A DNA stretch of 64,000 nt, from contig NZ_BCWB01000017.1 in assembly GCF_001592045.1 (NCBI RefSeq), positions 228,527 to 292,526 on the forward strand, given 5' to 3'. The translations under genes were made by a program, and so were the position numbers. This document shows, piece by piece, positions 17,223-25,700 of the stretch (position 1 is the first letter of the stretch; every line of letters starts with the position of its first letter). This DNA comes from Thermobifida fusca NBRC 14071 = JCM 3263. GTDB lineage: Bacteria > Actinomycetota > Actinomycetes > Streptosporangiales > Streptosporangiaceae. Under the pieces are notes generated by a model, which made no database searches, was not told where the DNA came from, and was given only the letters and a program-made list of their open reading frames with translations.

Positions 17223-17878
17223 TCAGCCGGGGAAGACCACGTCGCTGCAGGCGTAGAACGTCCGGTCGTCGTGGCTGGCCTTCCAGTTCATGGAGACGAT
17301 GTGGCGTCCCGGGCGTCCGGGGCGTGCACGTCGATGTCGATGGACACTCCGTTGAGGGGGTACTGGTTGTCGGGTCGGTCTTCACCGGCGGTGAGGACTC
17401 CGGTGTCGGCGACGAGTTCCAGGTCGGACCGGAGCGGGTCGGTGACCGGGTTGTAGTCCTGTGTGGTGGCGTCGATGCGGATGTCGTCGGCTCCGTGGTG
17501 GGCTCGGTCGTGGACGGTGGAGTGGTGGTTGACTTCGGTGGCGTGCCCTTCACCGGGGACGTCCATGGCGGCGTAGCGGCTGTTTCCGGTGCGGCCCGCG
17601 CTGCACAGTTGCCTGTCGGGATTGCCGCCTGGTGGTTGTCTGCGAGGTGCTCCCCGGTATCACCCGTTCCAGTTCCCCTGGCGGTGGTGTCGGCTTGCCA
17701 TGCTTGCCAGCACACGGGGTCTTCACTGTTCCCAGCAGCTGTAGGGGCGGGAGAGCGGGTTGATGGTGGGGCCGTGGGCGGACGCGGTGCCGACCGTGAG
17801 GGTGGAGAGCAGCGGTGCGGCTGTTGCGGCTACGACGAGCGCGCACTGCCCGAGACGGCGACGTGCTGCGGAACGCAC
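17223..17878 (-). pseudogene. AA10 lytic polysaccharide monooxygenase, frameshifted
   Basis: An intact start is present: GTG 17878 with a perfect GGAGG, then a signal peptide ending ASA and mature HGPTINPLSRPYSCWEQ, whose N-terminal His is the first copper ligand of AA10 enzymes. A stop follows at about 17722. In the next frame come DPVCWQAWQAD, then HHGADDIRIDATTQDYNPVTDPL, DLELVADTG, PLNGVSIDIDVHAPDAR, and in a third frame RHIVSMNWKASHDDRTFYACSDVVFPG and stop. All are AA10 sequence in the right order, so the gene has at least three frame disruptions and cannot make the enzyme, which would oxidatively cleave cellulose or chitin outside the cell. Confidence 0.85.
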
Positions 17879-18442
17879 GGGACCTCCTCCGAAGTGGGGT
17901 TTCGGTGGTGTGCTCCCGGTCGGATGGCAGGCCCGAAAACTCTGAGCAATCAATACATAACGGTACGGAAATCCTTTTCCGCACACTTCTCTCGGTCCAA
18001 CGCGCCGTTTCCTCGAAATCCGCCCAGTTCAGGACGGGATTCTTCAGAGTTCTCGTTTCCTAGGCCCGTAGTGTTCCGTCCTCCGGGAAAACGTGTTTTC
18101 CTGGGTGTTGCGGTTCTCTCCGGACGGACTCCCCTGTCGGGAAAATTTTTCCTCGACAGTCCTCCCCCAGCCTTTCACCCACGTCAGTCCCAAGAGGCAA
18201 CGAGGAGACAACAGCCGTTCCATGGCGTTTTTTCGAACCATTAATTATGGTCAGTGCTCGATGTCTGACCGCGCCGGGCTTCTCACCAGATCACCGAATC
18301 CGCCGTGTCCGGCACGGAAGGCGCAGCGTCCCGCACCCTTTCCCTTCTCACGCACTAGGGGGCATTCTTTCCATTTCCCACGCAATACTCCCTGTTTCGG
18401 ACGCGCCGAAAAACGCTGTTCTCCTGACAGAAAAGGAGTGGA
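17879..18442. other. intergenic region, no gene seen
   Basis: AT-richer than its surroundings, with several short inverted repeats and no reading frame I can support. It should hold the promoters of the former LPMO gene (minus) and of the XRE regulator (plus). No match to the cellulose-regulator operator TGGGAGCGCTCCCA was seen. Confidence 0.4.
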
Positions 18443-19699
18443 ATGGGCGAGGAGAACGTTTCGTTCGGGGCTGAACTCCGCCGGCTGCGCACGGAAGCCG
18501 GATGGAGCCTCGCGGACCTCGCGGAAGCAGTGCACTACAGCAAAAGCCACCTGTCCAAAGTGGAGACGGGCCGCAAATCCCCCTCCGCTGACCTAGCCCG
18601 TGCCTGCGACACCGCGCTCGGCGCCGAAGGCCGCCTTGCTGCGCTGGTCCGCGGACGTCGGCCCACCACCCGATCCGGTGCCTCGGGGCCGCCGCTGCCC
18701 GCCGCAGGCCCTCCCCTGTCGCCGCCCCACGCGTTCGCCCTCGGAGCGGGGGCACTGCTCGGTTTAGGGCCTTCCGGTAAAGAACCGCCCGCTTTCCTGG
18801 GGTCCGCGGACGTGCTCACCGCGTTCCGCTCGATGTTCGACCAGGCTCGGGTCCTCGGCCAGCGCACCGGCCCCACCCTGGTCCTGCCGACCGTGGCCGC
18901 GCAAGCCCACGCACTCACCCGGCTGGCCCGTGGCGCCAAACCGAAACTAGCGGTTCCCGCGCTCCTCCTCGCTTCCCGGTTCGCCGAATACGGCGGCTGG
19001 CTTGCCCAAGAAGCAGGCAACAGCCACGGCGCCCTGTGGTGGACCAAACACGCCGTGGACCTTGCTGCCCAGGCCGGGGACCAGGAAATGCGGGCCCAGG
19101 CTCTGATCCGCCGGGCCTGTGTAGCCATGTACGCCCACGACGGCCTGCACACCGTCGCCTTGGCCCAGCAGGCGTACGCGATCGCTCCCTCGCCCCGGCT
19201 CCGCGCTATGGCAAGCGAACGCGAAGCCCAAGGACACGCCCTGACCGGCGACTACGACCAATGCCGCCGTGCCCTGGACCGGGCCGAGAAGGAAGCAGCG
19301 CACGAGACCGCGGAACCGTCAGACCGTCCCCTTCTGGGGAGTTCGACAGTGCCGAACCGGCTCGCTGTCGTCACGGGATGGTGCATGTACGATCTCGGCC
19401 GCCCTGCTGAGGCGGCCGAGATCCTTGACCGGGAGCTTTCCGCGATCCCCCACACCGCGGTGCGCGCCCGGGTCCGGTTCGGGATGCGGCGTGCGCTCGC
19501 GCACGCCGCCGCAGGCAACCTGGAACGCGCCTGCACCCTCGCACACGGCCTGTTGGAGAAGTTCGCCGCCGTGGACTCCGCGACCGTCGCCCACGACGTC
19601 CGCCAACTCGCGCGCACCCTCTCCCGCTGGCACAACGACCCGGCAGTCCGGAACCTCAACCCCCGGCTGGTCCTGGCGCTGCGTCGGGCCCCGGTGTGA
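18443..19699 (+). CDS. XRE-family regulator with helical, TPR-like sensor region
   Basis: A 418-residue protein starting at ATG 18443 behind AAAAGGAG. Residues about 8-60 are a Cro/CI helix-turn-helix (LRRLRTEAGWSLADLAEAVHYSKSHLSKVETGRKSPS). A Pro-rich linker follows, then from about 110 to 418 an all-helical region with tetratricopeptide-like pairs (ALIRRACVAMYAHDGLHTVALAQQAYAIAPSPRLRAMASEREAQGHALTGDYDQCRRALDRA shortened here). Actinobacterial proteins of this type often respond to peptides or stress. Its 3' end overlaps the end of the convergent membrane-protein gene by 44 bases. It may regulate the TIR operon; that is inference from position. Confidence 0.8.
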   Translation: MGEENVSFGAELRRLRTEAGWSLADLAEAVHYSKSHLSKVETGRKSPSADLARACDTALGAEGRLAALVRGRRPTTRSGASGPPLPAAGPPLSPPHAFALGAGALLGLGPSGKEPPAFLGSADVLTAFRSMFDQARVLGQRTGPTLVLPTVAAQAHALTRLARGAKPKLAVPALLLASRFAEYGGWLAQEAGNSHGALWWTKHAVDLAAQAGDQEMRAQALIRRACVAMYAHDGLHTVALAQQAYAIAPSPRLRAMASEREAQGHALTGDYDQCRRALDRAEKEAAHETAEPSDRPLLGSSTVPNRLAVVTGWCMYDLGRPAEAAEILDRELSAIPHTAVRARVRFGMRRALAHAAAGNLERACTLAHGLLEKFAAVDSATVAHDVRQLARTLSRWHNDPAVRNLNPRLVLALRRAPV

Positions 19700-20783
19700 A
19701 CGGTGAGGCGCCGTTGAGCCGAGACGGCTCGGACATGCTCACCGTTTCCTGGGGGTCCGAGCCGTCCCTTTTCTCGGCAACCGGCTCGTCCCAGTCCTGT
19801 TCCGGAAGAAGGTAGCGCTCCCGCAAATACCGCGCGGTGTCTTCGTGCCCCTGCCATTCGAGCAGGTTCGCGAGCCGGTCCGCGAACACGTGGCGTCCTT
19901 CCGGCAGGCTGTCGACGAGCGCGCACGCCTGCTGGTAGGAGATCGATCCGGTGACCGCATCCGGCCGGTCCGCACGGTCCTGCCAGTCCGAGCCGATCCA
20001 CCACGGGGAGAACGCTGCCTCTTCACGTCCGGAGATCGTCTCCGACATGCGGCTGAAAGCCTCCACCAGCCGGGCGGCCTCCCGCAGTTCCTCTGGTCGA
20101 GGACGTGCCTTGCTGTCCCGGGCCAGCCACCACAGCAAGGCCTGTGCGGGGGAGGAGAGCGTCGTCCCGAGAGCATCCCGCCGGACCTGCTCCACCTCCT
20201 GCTCCCGCTCCCATATCCGCAAGTCCTTGCGGAACGAGGAGAGCCGCTGCAGCCGCTGAATGTCCTCTTCCACCAGTGTCAAGACGACGTTGTTCGCCCA
20301 CACGGTCAACCCTGTGGCGGCGTCAACCACGGGTTCCCCGAGGACAGCAGCGAGCCGGTATTGGGCGATCGTGTGCTCTTCCGGACGGTAGTCCCTAGTG
20401 AGCTCCCGAGCACGTTCCAGGAGCGCGAGCGCCGCCACCTGGGCGGGGTTCCCGTGCTGCCCGGTCGGCGTGCCCTGGTAGCGCACGTTCGCGGAGAAAC
20501 GGAACAAATACCCTTCTTCCGCGCTGGGCAGTTCCACCCCTACCACTTCAGCGCTCTGGATCAGCGCGACAGGGGGCTCTGGGACGCTGGGCTGCGGGAT
20601 TTCAGCGAGTCCACGGCGGAGGAACCCCTCACCCAGGAAAAACCCCAGGCCCAGCGCTGCGCCTACCAGCAGCACGAGGACCCACCACAGGCCGGGGTAG
20701 AGAATCAGCACCCAGAGGAACGTTCCCGCCCCAACCGCGCCAAGGATGGCCTTGGCCTTTTTCTTCTCCTCGAAGAATTTCAC
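19656..20783 (-). CDS. membrane protein, third gene of the TIR-STAND operon
   Basis: 375 residues starting at GTG 20783, which overlaps the stop of the ATPase gene (GTGA) and has GAGGAAGAGG upstream. Two adjacent transmembrane helices lie near the N-terminus (about residues 14-50, KAILGAVGAGTFLWVLILYPGLWWVLVLLVGAALGLGFFLG). The cytoplasmic part has a domain with VALIQSAEVVGVELPSAEEGYLFRFSANVRY, then long helices (VEEDIQRLQRLSSFRKDLRIWEREQEVEQVRRDALG) and a Trp-rich C-terminal part (WWIGSDWQDRADRPDAVTGSISYQQA). No enzyme motif is seen. Being third behind a TIR effector and a STAND ATPase, it could be a membrane target or anchor; unproven. Confidence 0.75.
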   Translation of the reverse strand: MKFFEEKKKAKAILGAVGAGTFLWVLILYPGLWWVLVLLVGAALGLGFFLGEGFLRRGLAEIPQPSVPEPPVALIQSAEVVGVELPSAEEGYLFRFSANVRYQGTPTGQHGNPAQVAALALLERARELTRDYRPEEHTIAQYRLAAVLGEPVVDAATGLTVWANNVVLTLVEEDIQRLQRLSSFRKDLRIWEREQEVEQVRRDALGTTLSSPAQALLWWLARDSKARPRPEELREAARLVEAFSRMSETISGREEAAFSPWWIGSDWQDRADRPDAVTGSISYQQACALVDSLPEGRHVFADRLANLLEWQGHEDTARYLRERYLLPEQDWDEPVAEKRDGSDPQETVSMSEPSRLNGASPFTPGPDAAPGPAGG

Positions 20784-22948
20784 GCCTCTTCCTCCTGCCC
20801 CGGCCGCTGCCGCCACGCTTCGTGGAGTTCATCGATCCGTCGGGTGACCAACCTGGCAGCGCGCACCCGCCGCGCTCTCTCCGCGGAACCGCCGTGCTGC
20901 GTGCCCATGGCCCACCGCAGCGCCGCCGCGTAGAGCACCACCCCCTGCCCGGCGCGTTCCGCTGCCTCGACAAGGAGATCCACCAAGGATGACGCCGCCC
21001 CCGTGGCGAGCGCCCAACGGTAGGCGTACTGGACGAGCACGGTCTCCTGCGCACAAACCGTGGCCAACGCCTGCACTAGGACGGGACGCACCTGCGGATC
21101 GTCGACAAGGGACGCTCCGGGTTCCGTGGCGGCGAGCCGCTCCAACAGCTCCACATCGGTGGCCCTGTACCGCTGGCTCAGCGCGTCGGCGATCCGCAGC
21201 ATCAGCCTGAGGCACAACTGCGGCTGCTCCACCAGCGCAAGCAGCGCCTCCGTCGCCTCTTCCTGCACCTTCCTCGCGGTGTGACGGGTCAACTGGTGGA
21301 GGCGGACCATCGCCTCATCCGGCCAGGCGTCCGCGATGACCTGGGCGGACACGGTGACGAGCACTCGGGCAAGGCGAGGGGACAGATTGTGGTTGCGCGC
21401 CCAGAGAAGGACCTGGCGACGCACCTTGCGGGAAAAGCCATCGTGGGCTAGGGCTTCGCTCAGGGCATAGGCGATCTGGGCGGAAAGATCGAGTCTTCCC
21501 CGAGCCCAGTGGGTGATGTAGACGAACAGCTCTTCAATCCGGCCGACCCGCAGCATCTCGCGGGTGAAGTGCGCAACAGCCTGGTCCCGGTCGCGGCCAG
21601 TCAGCCCGCGCAGCCGCACACACTGGTCGATCCAGACGCACAGGTCCCTGCCCAGCTCGGGATAGTTGTCCCAGAACCAGTTGCGGACCGCGGCAGCGTA
21701 GCCCACCCGTCCGAACCGGACACTGTGGTCTGGCTCCAGCCGTGCCTCAATGTCCTTCAGACGGGAGGTGAACGTGGGACGTTGGAGCCGCGGCTCTTCG
21801 GGCTCCGGTGTCTTCACCTGCTCCGCGAGCATCCCGGCGGCCGCAGCCACCACATTGGAGCGGGCCCCTTCGAACATGGCGACCGTCAACAGCAGTGCCC
21901 GCTGCCAACTGTCCAGTCCCTCGACTTGTTTTTCGACCTCGGCCCCGTACGCGGTGAGGGCGTCCAATGCCTGGGCGAGCCATTCCGCTGGTCCTGCCTC
22001 GGGGGCGCTGCGGCGTCCCTCCCCAGCGATCCGGACCAGCTCAGCGATCTCCCCCATCCGCGCCTTGGGGATCCAGGCTTTGATCTGGTCGGGGAACTCG
22101 CCTTCCCAGGCGATGCCTTGTGCTGCGAGGTGGCGCCGCAGCACCTGTTCCCCATCGGGGCGGCCGAGCGGGACGATCAGGTCCCGGAACTCGTCGCGCA
22201 GCTCGATCCGCTGGTCCGGGTCGATGACGACGACCAGGTAGGAGTCGTGTGCGCGTACCGCGTTCCGGTAGCCCTCCAGCACCGCCTGGGCTGGAGCGAG
22301 CAGCTCCCGGTTGGGGCCGGACAGGTCGAGCAGGAGCTGTTCCCCGCGGCTCAACCGCTCCGGGAGGAGCATGCCGGTCGGCCCGTCCCCCACGTCATAG
22401 TCGTCCTCGGGAAGCTCCCGTAGCCGGATCTCACCACCGCCGGCTGTAGCGAGCAGGATTTTCGCCGCGGTCGTCCGTCCGCTTCCTGCTTCCCCCGTGA
22501 TGATCACCGTCCGCCGTTCGGCGAGCATTTGCAGGGCGTCCCGGTAGCCGTCGGGGGCGAAGAAACATTTCCGGAGGTGTGCTACCTGGTCTTCACCGAC
22601 GAGAAGGGGGACGCGGTGGTGGAGCCGGCCTCGGTCGTCGATCGTGAACGCGGCGCTGGACAGGTAGATGTGCTGGTCCCCGTCCCCGGTGTGGATGAGT
22701 CCGTAAACGGTTCCCAGCTCCGTGTGGGAGCGGGGCGTGTCCGGAAGGTCGCGGTCTTCTTCACGGGGAGTGTCAGCGGCGGGAGGGGTGTGGACGGGGG
22801 CCGCTGAATCCCCGTCCACACTGTCTCCCCCCGTGGCAGCAGGCTCGTCGAGGACTGCGTCGGGCTCGTCTACCGCGGGAGGAGCGGGCGGTTCGTCCCA
22901 CTCGCTCCTCCCGCTTCTCCCCCCATCCAGTGGAAGTTCCACAGTCAC
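20780..22948 (-). CDS. STAND-type NTPase with N-terminal signalling motif
   Basis: 722 residues, start GTG 22948 overlapping the TIR gene stop (GTGA). Residues 1-75 are disordered, acidic and Pro-rich. Residues 79-96, GTVYGLIHTGDGDQHIYL, repeat a motif found near the end of the TIR protein. The NTPase follows: Walker A GEAGSGRTTA (152-161), Walker B-like YLVVVIDPD, then a helical region that continues to the end with HEAT/TPR-like helices (VQEEATEALLALVEQPQLCLRLMLRIADAL). STAND proteins sense a ligand with the helical part and oligomerise to activate an effector. The layout suggests a bacterial NLR-like sensor for the neighbouring TIR protein. Confidence 0.78.
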   Translation of the reverse strand: MTVELPLDGGRSGRSEWDEPPAPPAVDEPDAVLDEPAATGGDSVDGDSAAPVHTPPAADTPREEDRDLPDTPRSHTELGTVYGLIHTGDGDQHIYLSSAAFTIDDRGRLHHRVPLLVGEDQVAHLRKCFFAPDGYRDALQMLAERRTVIITGEAGSGRTTAAKILLATAGGGEIRLRELPEDDYDVGDGPTGMLLPERLSRGEQLLLDLSGPNRELLAPAQAVLEGYRNAVRAHDSYLVVVIDPDQRIELRDEFRDLIVPLGRPDGEQVLRRHLAAQGIAWEGEFPDQIKAWIPKARMGEIAELVRIAGEGRRSAPEAGPAEWLAQALDALTAYGAEVEKQVEGLDSWQRALLLTVAMFEGARSNVVAAAAGMLAEQVKTPEPEEPRLQRPTFTSRLKDIEARLEPDHSVRFGRVGYAAAVRNWFWDNYPELGRDLCVWIDQCVRLRGLTGRDRDQAVAHFTREMLRVGRIEELFVYITHWARGRLDLSAQIAYALSEALAHDGFSRKVRRQVLLWARNHNLSPRLARVLVTVSAQVIADAWPDEAMVRLHQLTRHTARKVQEEATEALLALVEQPQLCLRLMLRIADALSQRYRATDVELLERLAATEPGASLVDDPQVRPVLVQALATVCAQETVLVQYAYRWALATGAASSLVDLLVEAAERAGQGVVLYAAALRWAMGTQHGGSAERARRVRAARLVTRRIDELHEAWRQRPGQEEEA
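22655..22714 (-). other. shared motif, copy in the STAND ATPase (residues 79-98)
   Basis: The segment encodes GTVYGLIHTGDGDQHIYL followed by SS. It aligns with GTAYGPLHTGSGAQYNAP in the TIR protein: G-T-x-Y-G-x-x-H-T-G-x-G-x-Q. Bacterial amyloid signalling motifs of this size sit at the N-terminus of an NLR-like ATPase and at the C-terminus of its neighbouring effector, exactly as here. Confidence 0.6.
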
Positions 22949-23712
22949 GAGTCGTCCTCCCGCGGAACGCTGCCGTGGCGCTGGTGCTGGCTCCCGTGGT
23001 TGTCTCCGGCGACGTAGTTCACGGCATCCCCGTGGAACTGGGGCGCGTTGTACTGGGCTCCGCTTCCGGTGTGCAGCGGCCCGTACGCGGTACCGATGAC
23101 CGTCCCTGCACCGCCGACGACGTCCCCCACCCCGCCGGGGTTGTGCGTGAACCGGTCACGCCCTTGGACGACATTGCCTTGGTGCACGTCTCTGACCGTG
23201 CTGTTCACCTGATCCCCATGCGAGCGGGAATCCCATTGAGCCTGCGCCGCATTTCCCGTCACTTTGGCGACCTCCTCAGCAACGCGTGCCAGATCCGCGT
23301 CCGCGTTGCGGTGACTGAACCTCAGGTACTGGCAGTGGGCGAGGGGCTCCAACGGCTGAGGCAAGCTCGCAGGAGACAAGGGCCGCACGTCACCGACCAG
23401 TACGGGGATGACCCGCACCTGGTAGGCGAGGGCTTCGAGAATCTCTTGGCGGACCCAGTCGTGCGGGTCGTCGAGTTTGCGTCCGCCTCGTTCGGCTGTG
23501 GCGTCCAGCCAGCGGGAGCCGATGACGGCGAGCAGCACTTCGCTGCGCCGTACCGCGTTGAGCAGGCGTTCGCGGTAGTCGTCTCCAGGCTGGATGGACT
23601 TGCTGGCTCTGAAGACCGCGTTGCTGCCGAACCGTTTGGAGAGATGCTGGTCGAGCAGGGTGGCTGTGGCTTCTTCGTCATTGTTGCGGTAGTTGACGAA
23701 GACAAGTGGCAT
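22945..23712 (-). CDS. TIR-domain effector with C-terminal signalling motif
   Basis: 255 residues from ATG 23712, which has GGAGGAG upstream. The TIR domain is at residues 1-140: MPLVFVNYRNNDEEA (strand A), RASKSIQPGDDY (BB loop region), EVLLAVIGSRWL and DWVRQEILEAL, in which Glu90 is the expected catalytic glutamate of NAD-degrading TIR domains. A linker of about 60 residues with Gly, Asn and His follows, and residues 207-224 (GTAYGPLHTGSGAQYNAP) repeat the N-terminal motif of the next gene's ATPase. TIR effectors of this kind kill or arrest phage-infected cells by consuming NAD+. First gene of the three-gene operon. Confidence 0.85.
   Translation of the reverse strand: MPLVFVNYRNNDEEATATLLDQHLSKRFGSNAVFRASKSIQPGDDYRERLLNAVRRSEVLLAVIGSRWLDATAERGGRKLDDPHDWVRQEILEALAYQVRVIPVLVGDVRPLSPASLPQPLEPLAHCQYLRFSHRNADADLARVAEEVAKVTGNAAQAQWDSRSHGDQVNSTVRDVHQGNVVQGRDRFTHNPGGVGDVVGGAGTVIGTAYGPLHTGSGAQYNAPQFHGDAVNYVAGDNHGSQHQRHGSVPREDDS
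23032..23094 (-). other. shared motif, copy in the TIR effector (residues 207-227)
   Basis: Encodes GTAYGPLHTGSGAQYNAP and three further residues, near the C-terminus of the TIR protein and after the TIR domain. Nine of 14 core positions are identical to the ATPase copy. The placement fits templated assembly between sensor and effector. Confidence 0.6.
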
Positions 23713-24769
23713 GAAGGGCTCCTCCCAGCGCCGGACACCCAAACCCCCCGGCCTCGGGTTGTCCGGGTCTTTTGTCTCTGCGAGGGGCAGTTGGAACAGG
23801 AGCCATTTTTCCGAAGACTTCTCTCAAAGGGGTCGGAAACCAGAAAGTTTCCCTTTGCCTCACCCAACAGACAACAGGAAACGTCCCAAAAATCCCCTTT
23901 TCCGGCTTTTCTTCCCAGCGAGAAGACAATGGTTTCCCTTTTCACTCCGAGCTGAGTGGATGGGAGTTGCACGATCCCCTCTCGACGGGATCAGGGAGCA
24001 CAGACCACCCTGCGACCTGCACACATCGCCGTTTCTCATGCTTCGTGCCGCTACCCGGAGCGTTTTCCGGATTCTCTTTGCACTCTTGACACGGCACACC
24101 ACAAAGGCGAATAAAAACTCAAGGTGTTCAGATTTCCTTGTCTGCGGCGCTCGACCTTCCGCTTGCTGTTAGCACCAAGAGGAAACGACACTTCGAACCG
24201 GAATGCTGATTACGTTTTTAGTAATGGTGTCACCGGTCCCGTCCTTACTCCCGCTTCTTCTGCCGGACAGTGCCGAGCCTCCCTTTCCAGGGCAGCATCC
24301 AGGCGCAGACCGCTCCACGGCATGCTTCTATTCCAGAGGTTCAACCGGTGCGCAGCCACCGCTAGTGGACGGCCTCGGTCCTCTCGGGCTGTCCTTCGCT
24401 GCCCTGCTGGGCCGCCCGCTGTCCCCTTCATCTCCGGGAGTACGCCCCCGTGGGCTGCTACCAGCCCAGCAGCGGCGTGCACAACCAGGTCTCCCGACCC
24501 GGCACTGTGCTTCCCCGGCACCCGTTCAACCCCAGCCTCCGGCGGGATCTCTCCCCGCGGCGCAACCGTTCGACGAACCACCGGAACGGAAGCAGACGAG
24601 GCCAGGCAGTGCCCTGACGAGTTCCCGGACCGAGCGCACCCAGCCCCGTCCTTACCCCTCCCACCAGGAGAAATCGACCTTTCAATGACCTTGCGCATGT
24701 CTTCTCCCGGCTTTTTCGGGCAGTCGTACGGTGCAGCTCGCGCAGTCCTCAACCGCACGGAGGGTAGGA
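23713..24769. other. 1-kb intergenic region, no gene seen
   Basis: Lies between the divergent TIR operon and the globin gene. Mixed composition, many stops, and no open frame with family-like sequence or good codon bias. TTGACA at 24086-24091 followed by an A-rich stretch (24109-24117) could be a promoter reading to the right, but it is 650 bases from the globin start. The promoter of the TIR operon must also be here. Confidence 0.4.
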
Positions 24770-25363
24770 ATGGCGACGAAGACGCTGATTCCCGGCTACA
24801 CGTACGGCACCGAACAGGTCGCCAAGTCACCGATCGGGCTGGAAGACCTGAACAAGCTCAAAACCACGGTGATGTTCACCAGCGCCGATGAGGAAGCGCT
24901 GCGGATGGCCGGGGACGTTCTTGAAGACCAGGTCGAGGACGTGCTCGACGTGTGGTACGGGTTCGTGGCCGACCATCCCCACCTGCTGGCCTACTTCTCC
25001 ACTCCCGACGGGCACCCGATCCAGGAGTACCTGGACCGGGTGCGGGAACGGTTCGGCCAGTGGATCCTCGACACCTGCCGCCGCCCCTACAACCAGGAGT
25101 GGCTCGACTACCAGCAGGAGATCGCGCTGCGCCACACGCCGGAGAAGAAGAACGTCACCGACAACGCGAACTCGGTGGACAACATCCCGCTGCGCTACGT
25201 CATCGCGTTCATCTATCCGGTGACAGCAACGCTGCGGCCTTTCCTCGCGAAGAAGGGGCACAGCGCCGACCAGGTGGAAGCCATGTACCAGGCCTGGTTC
25301 AAGTCGGTCACCATGCAGATCGCGCTGTGGTCCCAGCCGTACACGCGCGACGGCTACTGGTGA
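24770..25363 (+). CDS. protoglobin-like haem protein
   Basis: A 197-residue protein from ATG 24770 behind GGAGGGTAGGA. It is a stand-alone globin of the protoglobin/globin-sensor class: an extended N-terminus with IPGYTYGT, helices with DVWYGFVADHPHLLAYF and DYQQEIALRHTPEKKN, where the His of LRHT is the expected proximal haem ligand, and a C-terminal helix AMYQAWFKSVTMQIALW. There is no signalling domain attached, so gas binding or redox chemistry is more likely than direct signalling. A 14-bp stem-loop follows the stop. Confidence 0.85.
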   Translation: MATKTLIPGYTYGTEQVAKSPIGLEDLNKLKTTVMFTSADEEALRMAGDVLEDQVEDVLDVWYGFVADHPHLLAYFSTPDGHPIQEYLDRVRERFGQWILDTCRRPYNQEWLDYQQEIALRHTPEKKNVTDNANSVDNIPLRYVIAFIYPVTATLRPFLAKKGHSADQVEAMYQAWFKSVTMQIALWSQPYTRDGYW

Positions 25364-25371
25364 TCCTGCGT

Positions 25372-25411
25372 CCGGGTCTCGCGCACCGGTCATGGTCTGC
25401 GCGAGACCCGG
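25372..25411 (+). terminator. 14-bp stem-loop after the globin gene
   Basis: CCGGGTCTCGCGCA (25372-25385) pairs perfectly with TGCGCGAGACCCGG (25398-25411). It starts nine bases after the globin stop. No T-run, but the stem is long enough to act as an actinobacterial terminator. Confidence 0.6.
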
Positions 25412-25613
25412 ATCGGCTTCCCCAAGCCGAGGGCTGCCCGACAAGCAGGGAAGGCTTGTCGGCGTGCCGTGCTTCGGCGGCCGGGAAAGACGCAGCGGGC
25501 CGATAGTCCGTGCTCTCCATGCCCTTAAAGGCTGGGCCATGCCCCCGGTGAGGAAGCAGACGGCGAGTGCTGCTGGCCGTCGCATTGCCGTGGGCGGCTC
25601 TTTCCAGGCACAT

Positions 25614-25649
25614 GCCTCGGGGCCTGCACTCCGGAGCGGGCCCCGAGGC
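25614..25649 (-). terminator. 11-bp stem-loop downstream of the acidic helical protein gene
   Basis: GCCTCGGGGCC (25614-25624) pairs with GGCCCCGAGGC (25639-25649), about 50 bases past the stop at 25701 on the minus strand. A second stem, CCGACAAGC/GCTTGTCGG, is at 25438-25462. The stretch 25364-25700 holds no gene. Confidence 0.5.
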
Positions 25650-25700
25650 GATTCGGTGATTCTCATGGGCTTGCTGCTGAGCTGGCGGGTGCCGCCAGGC

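Noticed and set aside
17880..18442. Cellulose-regulator operator upstream of the LPMO pseudogene
   Set aside because: No TGGGAGCGCTCCCA-like palindrome was found in the region.
24124..24891. Plus-strand frame upstream of the globin gene
   Set aside because: Low-complexity Arg/Pro/Ser product overlapping the globin start in another frame; no ribosome site.
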